DNA of 5,152 nt from Rubrivivax sp. GTDB lineage: Bacteria > Pseudomonadota > Gammaproteobacteria > Burkholderiales > Burkholderiaceae_C. The position numbers were made by a program, and so were the translations under genes. Shown piece by piece: positions 3,975 to 5,152 of this stretch (position 1 is its first letter; each line of letters starts with the position of its first letter). Where the stretch lies: NCBI GenBank assembly GCA_027484885.1, contig JAIXSD010000124.1, positions 1-5,152 of the forward strand, written 5' to 3'. The notes under the pieces were generated by a model, which was not told the DNA's origin, did no database searches, and worked only from the letters and a program-made list of their open reading frames with translations.

Positions 3975-5152
3975 ATGAATTTTCCTGCCGCCCCCCGTGC
4001 CGCCGAGTTCTCGCCGCCGGCCACCGCCCCGCTTGCCGCCATCGACATGGGCTCCAACAGCTTCCGCCTGGAGATCGCCCACCTGCCGCGCGGCCAGTAC
4101 AAGCGCCTGGAGTACCTGAAAGAAACCGTGCGCCTGGGCGCCGGTCTGGACAGCGAAGGCATGCTGACCGAGGCGGCCATGCAGCGCGGCCTGGAGTGCC
4201 TGCGCCGTTTCGCCAGCCGGCTGGAGGGCTTCCCAGCCGCCCGCGTGCGCGCCGTCGCCACCCAGACCCTGCGCGAAGCGCGCAACCGCAATGCCTTCCT
4301 GGCCCGCGCCCGCGAAGCCCTGGGCTACCCGATCGAGGTGATCTCGGGCCGCGAGGAAGCACGACTGATCTTTGCCGGCGTCGCTCGCCTGCAGCCCTCC
4401 AACCTGCCGCGCCTGGTGATCGACATCGGCGGCCGCTCGACCGAGATGATTCTGGGCCGGGGCCGCAAGCCGCTGACGGCCGAATCCTTCCAAGTCGGCA
4501 GCGTCAGCCTGTCGCTGCGCTTTTTCCCCGACGGCCAGTTCACGCCCGAGGCCTTCCGCGCCGCCCAGGTCGCGGCCGGCGCTGAGTTGGAAGAAGCCTT
4601 CGCCCTGTTCAAACCGACCATGTGGCAAGAGGCCCTGGGCTCCTCGGGCACCGTGGGCGCCGTGGCGCAGATCCTGGCCGCCAGCGGCCAGACCGATGGC
4701 CGCATCACGCCCGAAGCCTTGCGCTGGTGCATCGAGCGCGCGCTGGAAGCCGGCAGCATGGACCGCCTGGACCTTCCCGGCCTCAAGGAAGATCGCCGCG
4801 CCGTGGTCGGCGGCGGCCTGTGCATCCTCTACACCTTGCTGACCCAGTTCGGCATCCCCGAGCTGCGGCCGGCCAAGGGCGCGCTGCGCCAGGGCGTGAT
4901 CTTTGACCTGGTCGAGCGCCTGGAAACCGAGCGCGCCGGCGAAGGCGCCACCGTGCTGGACATGCGCGAGGCCTCGGTCGCCGCGCTGCAAAAGCGCTTC
5001 AGCGTCGACCTGCCCCAGGCCGCCCGCGTGCAGGACCTGGCCCTGCGCCTGCACAAGCAGCTGGCACCGCGCGCCAGCCGCGCCCAGCAGCGTGAGCTGG
5101 CCTGGGCCGCCGCCCTGCACGAGATCGGCATGATGGTCTCGCACCACGACCA
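3975..5152 (+). CDS. ppx: Exopolyphosphatase, Ppx/GppA family (3' truncated by window)
   Basis: The frame from ATG 3975 is open to the window edge, giving 392 residues; family members usually have about 500, so roughly 100 are missing. The enzyme removes terminal phosphates from polyphosphate, and related GppA hydrolyses pppGpp. ASKHA-fold motifs are clear: phosphate-1 loop AAIDMGSNSFRLEI (21-34), the catalytic-glutamate motif SGREEARLIF (124-133), phosphate-2 loop VIDIGGRSTEMIL (148-160) and GSSGTVGAV (222-230). RPAKGALRQGVIFDL (298-312) ends the phosphatase core. An HD-like helical domain follows, its LHEIGMMVSHHD motif (381-392) at the very edge. The phosphate-2 loop has Arg154 where GGGST is usual. 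ATG 3975 has no Shine-Dalgarno. An in-frame ATG at 3927 would add 16 residues, also without one; 3975 puts the first motif closer to the family's usual distance from the N-terminus. The gene diverges from the ZIP gene. Ppx versus GppA is settled by family habit rather than a decisive residue. Confidence 0.92.
   Translation, partial: MNFPAAPRAAEFSPPATAPLAAIDMGSNSFRLEIAHLPRGQYKRLEYLKETVRLGAGLDSEGMLTEAAMQRGLECLRRFASRLEGFPAARVRAVATQTLREARNRNAFLARAREALGYPIEVISGREEARLIFAGVARLQPSNLPRLVIDIGGRSTEMILGRGRKPLTAESFQVGSVSLSLRFFPDGQFTPEAFRAAQVAAGAELEEAFALFKPTMWQEALGSSGTVGAVAQILAASGQTDGRITPEALRWCIERALEAGSMDRLDLPGLKEDRRAVVGGGLCILYTLLTQFGIPELRPAKGALRQGVIFDLVERLETERAGEGATVLDMREASVAALQKRFSVDLPQAARVQDLALRLHKQLAPRASRAQQRELAWAAALHEIGMMVSHHD

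Noticed and set aside
3807..5147. 446-codon open frame on the minus strand opposite ppx
   Set aside because: It lies antisense to a gene with clear Ppx motifs, and its Ala/Gly/Gln/Arg-rich, motif-free product is typical of the shadow frame of GC-rich coding DNA. Only its last 28 codons, outside ppx, were kept as a separate weak lead.

Overview
The window looks like ordinary chromosomal DNA from a GC-rich betaproteobacterium, probably Burkholderiales. The basis is strong G/C bias at third codon positions, the flavour of the proteins (a Rieske oxygenase ending in a GPYQSPMEDGM-type tail, an MASHG-type universal stress protein) and compact gene packing. The genus cannot be fixed from the sequence alone. 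I found no mobile element, CRISPR array, rRNA or tRNA.

Layout, left to right. (1) Positions 1-402 (+) are the 3' end of a Rieske-type ring-hydroxylating oxygenase alpha subunit, cut by the window edge and followed by a strong intrinsic terminator (433-473). (2) Positions 505-2297 (+) are a two-gene unit: a ten-helix EamA/DMT permease whose stop codon overlaps the start of a two-domain 3-mercaptopyruvate sulfurtransferase (sseA type) as ATGA. (3) Positions 2387-2821 (+) encode a single-domain UspA-family stress protein with a strong Shine-Dalgarno and an FNR/ANR-like half-conserved palindrome upstream. It ends in a hairpin terminator (2845-2880) that can work in both directions. (4) Positions 2932-3708 (-) are a convergent ZIP-family metal transporter with a histidine-rich loop. 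(5) Positions 3709-3974 are the divergent intergenic region. It contains two hairpins, one with a U-tract on the minus strand about 80 nt upstream of the ZIP start, and a short tandem repeat. (6) Positions 3975-5152 (+) are the first 392 codons of an exopolyphosphatase (Ppx/GppA), cut by the right edge inside its HD-like C-terminal domain.

The genes are largely independent housekeeping or stress functions: aromatic or quaternary-amine oxidation, small-molecule export or import, sulfur transfer, stress response, metal uptake and polyphosphate turnover. The only clear operon is permease plus sulfurtransferase. Every gene belongs to a known family, and I do not see a convincing new multi-gene system. 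The most useful leads are regulatory: a possible attenuator or small-RNA terminator ahead of the ZIP gene, the FNR-like site before the stress protein, and a possible leaderless ppx start. Two residue changes also merit a check: Gln in the ZIP HExPxE motif, and Arg in the Ppx phosphate loop.
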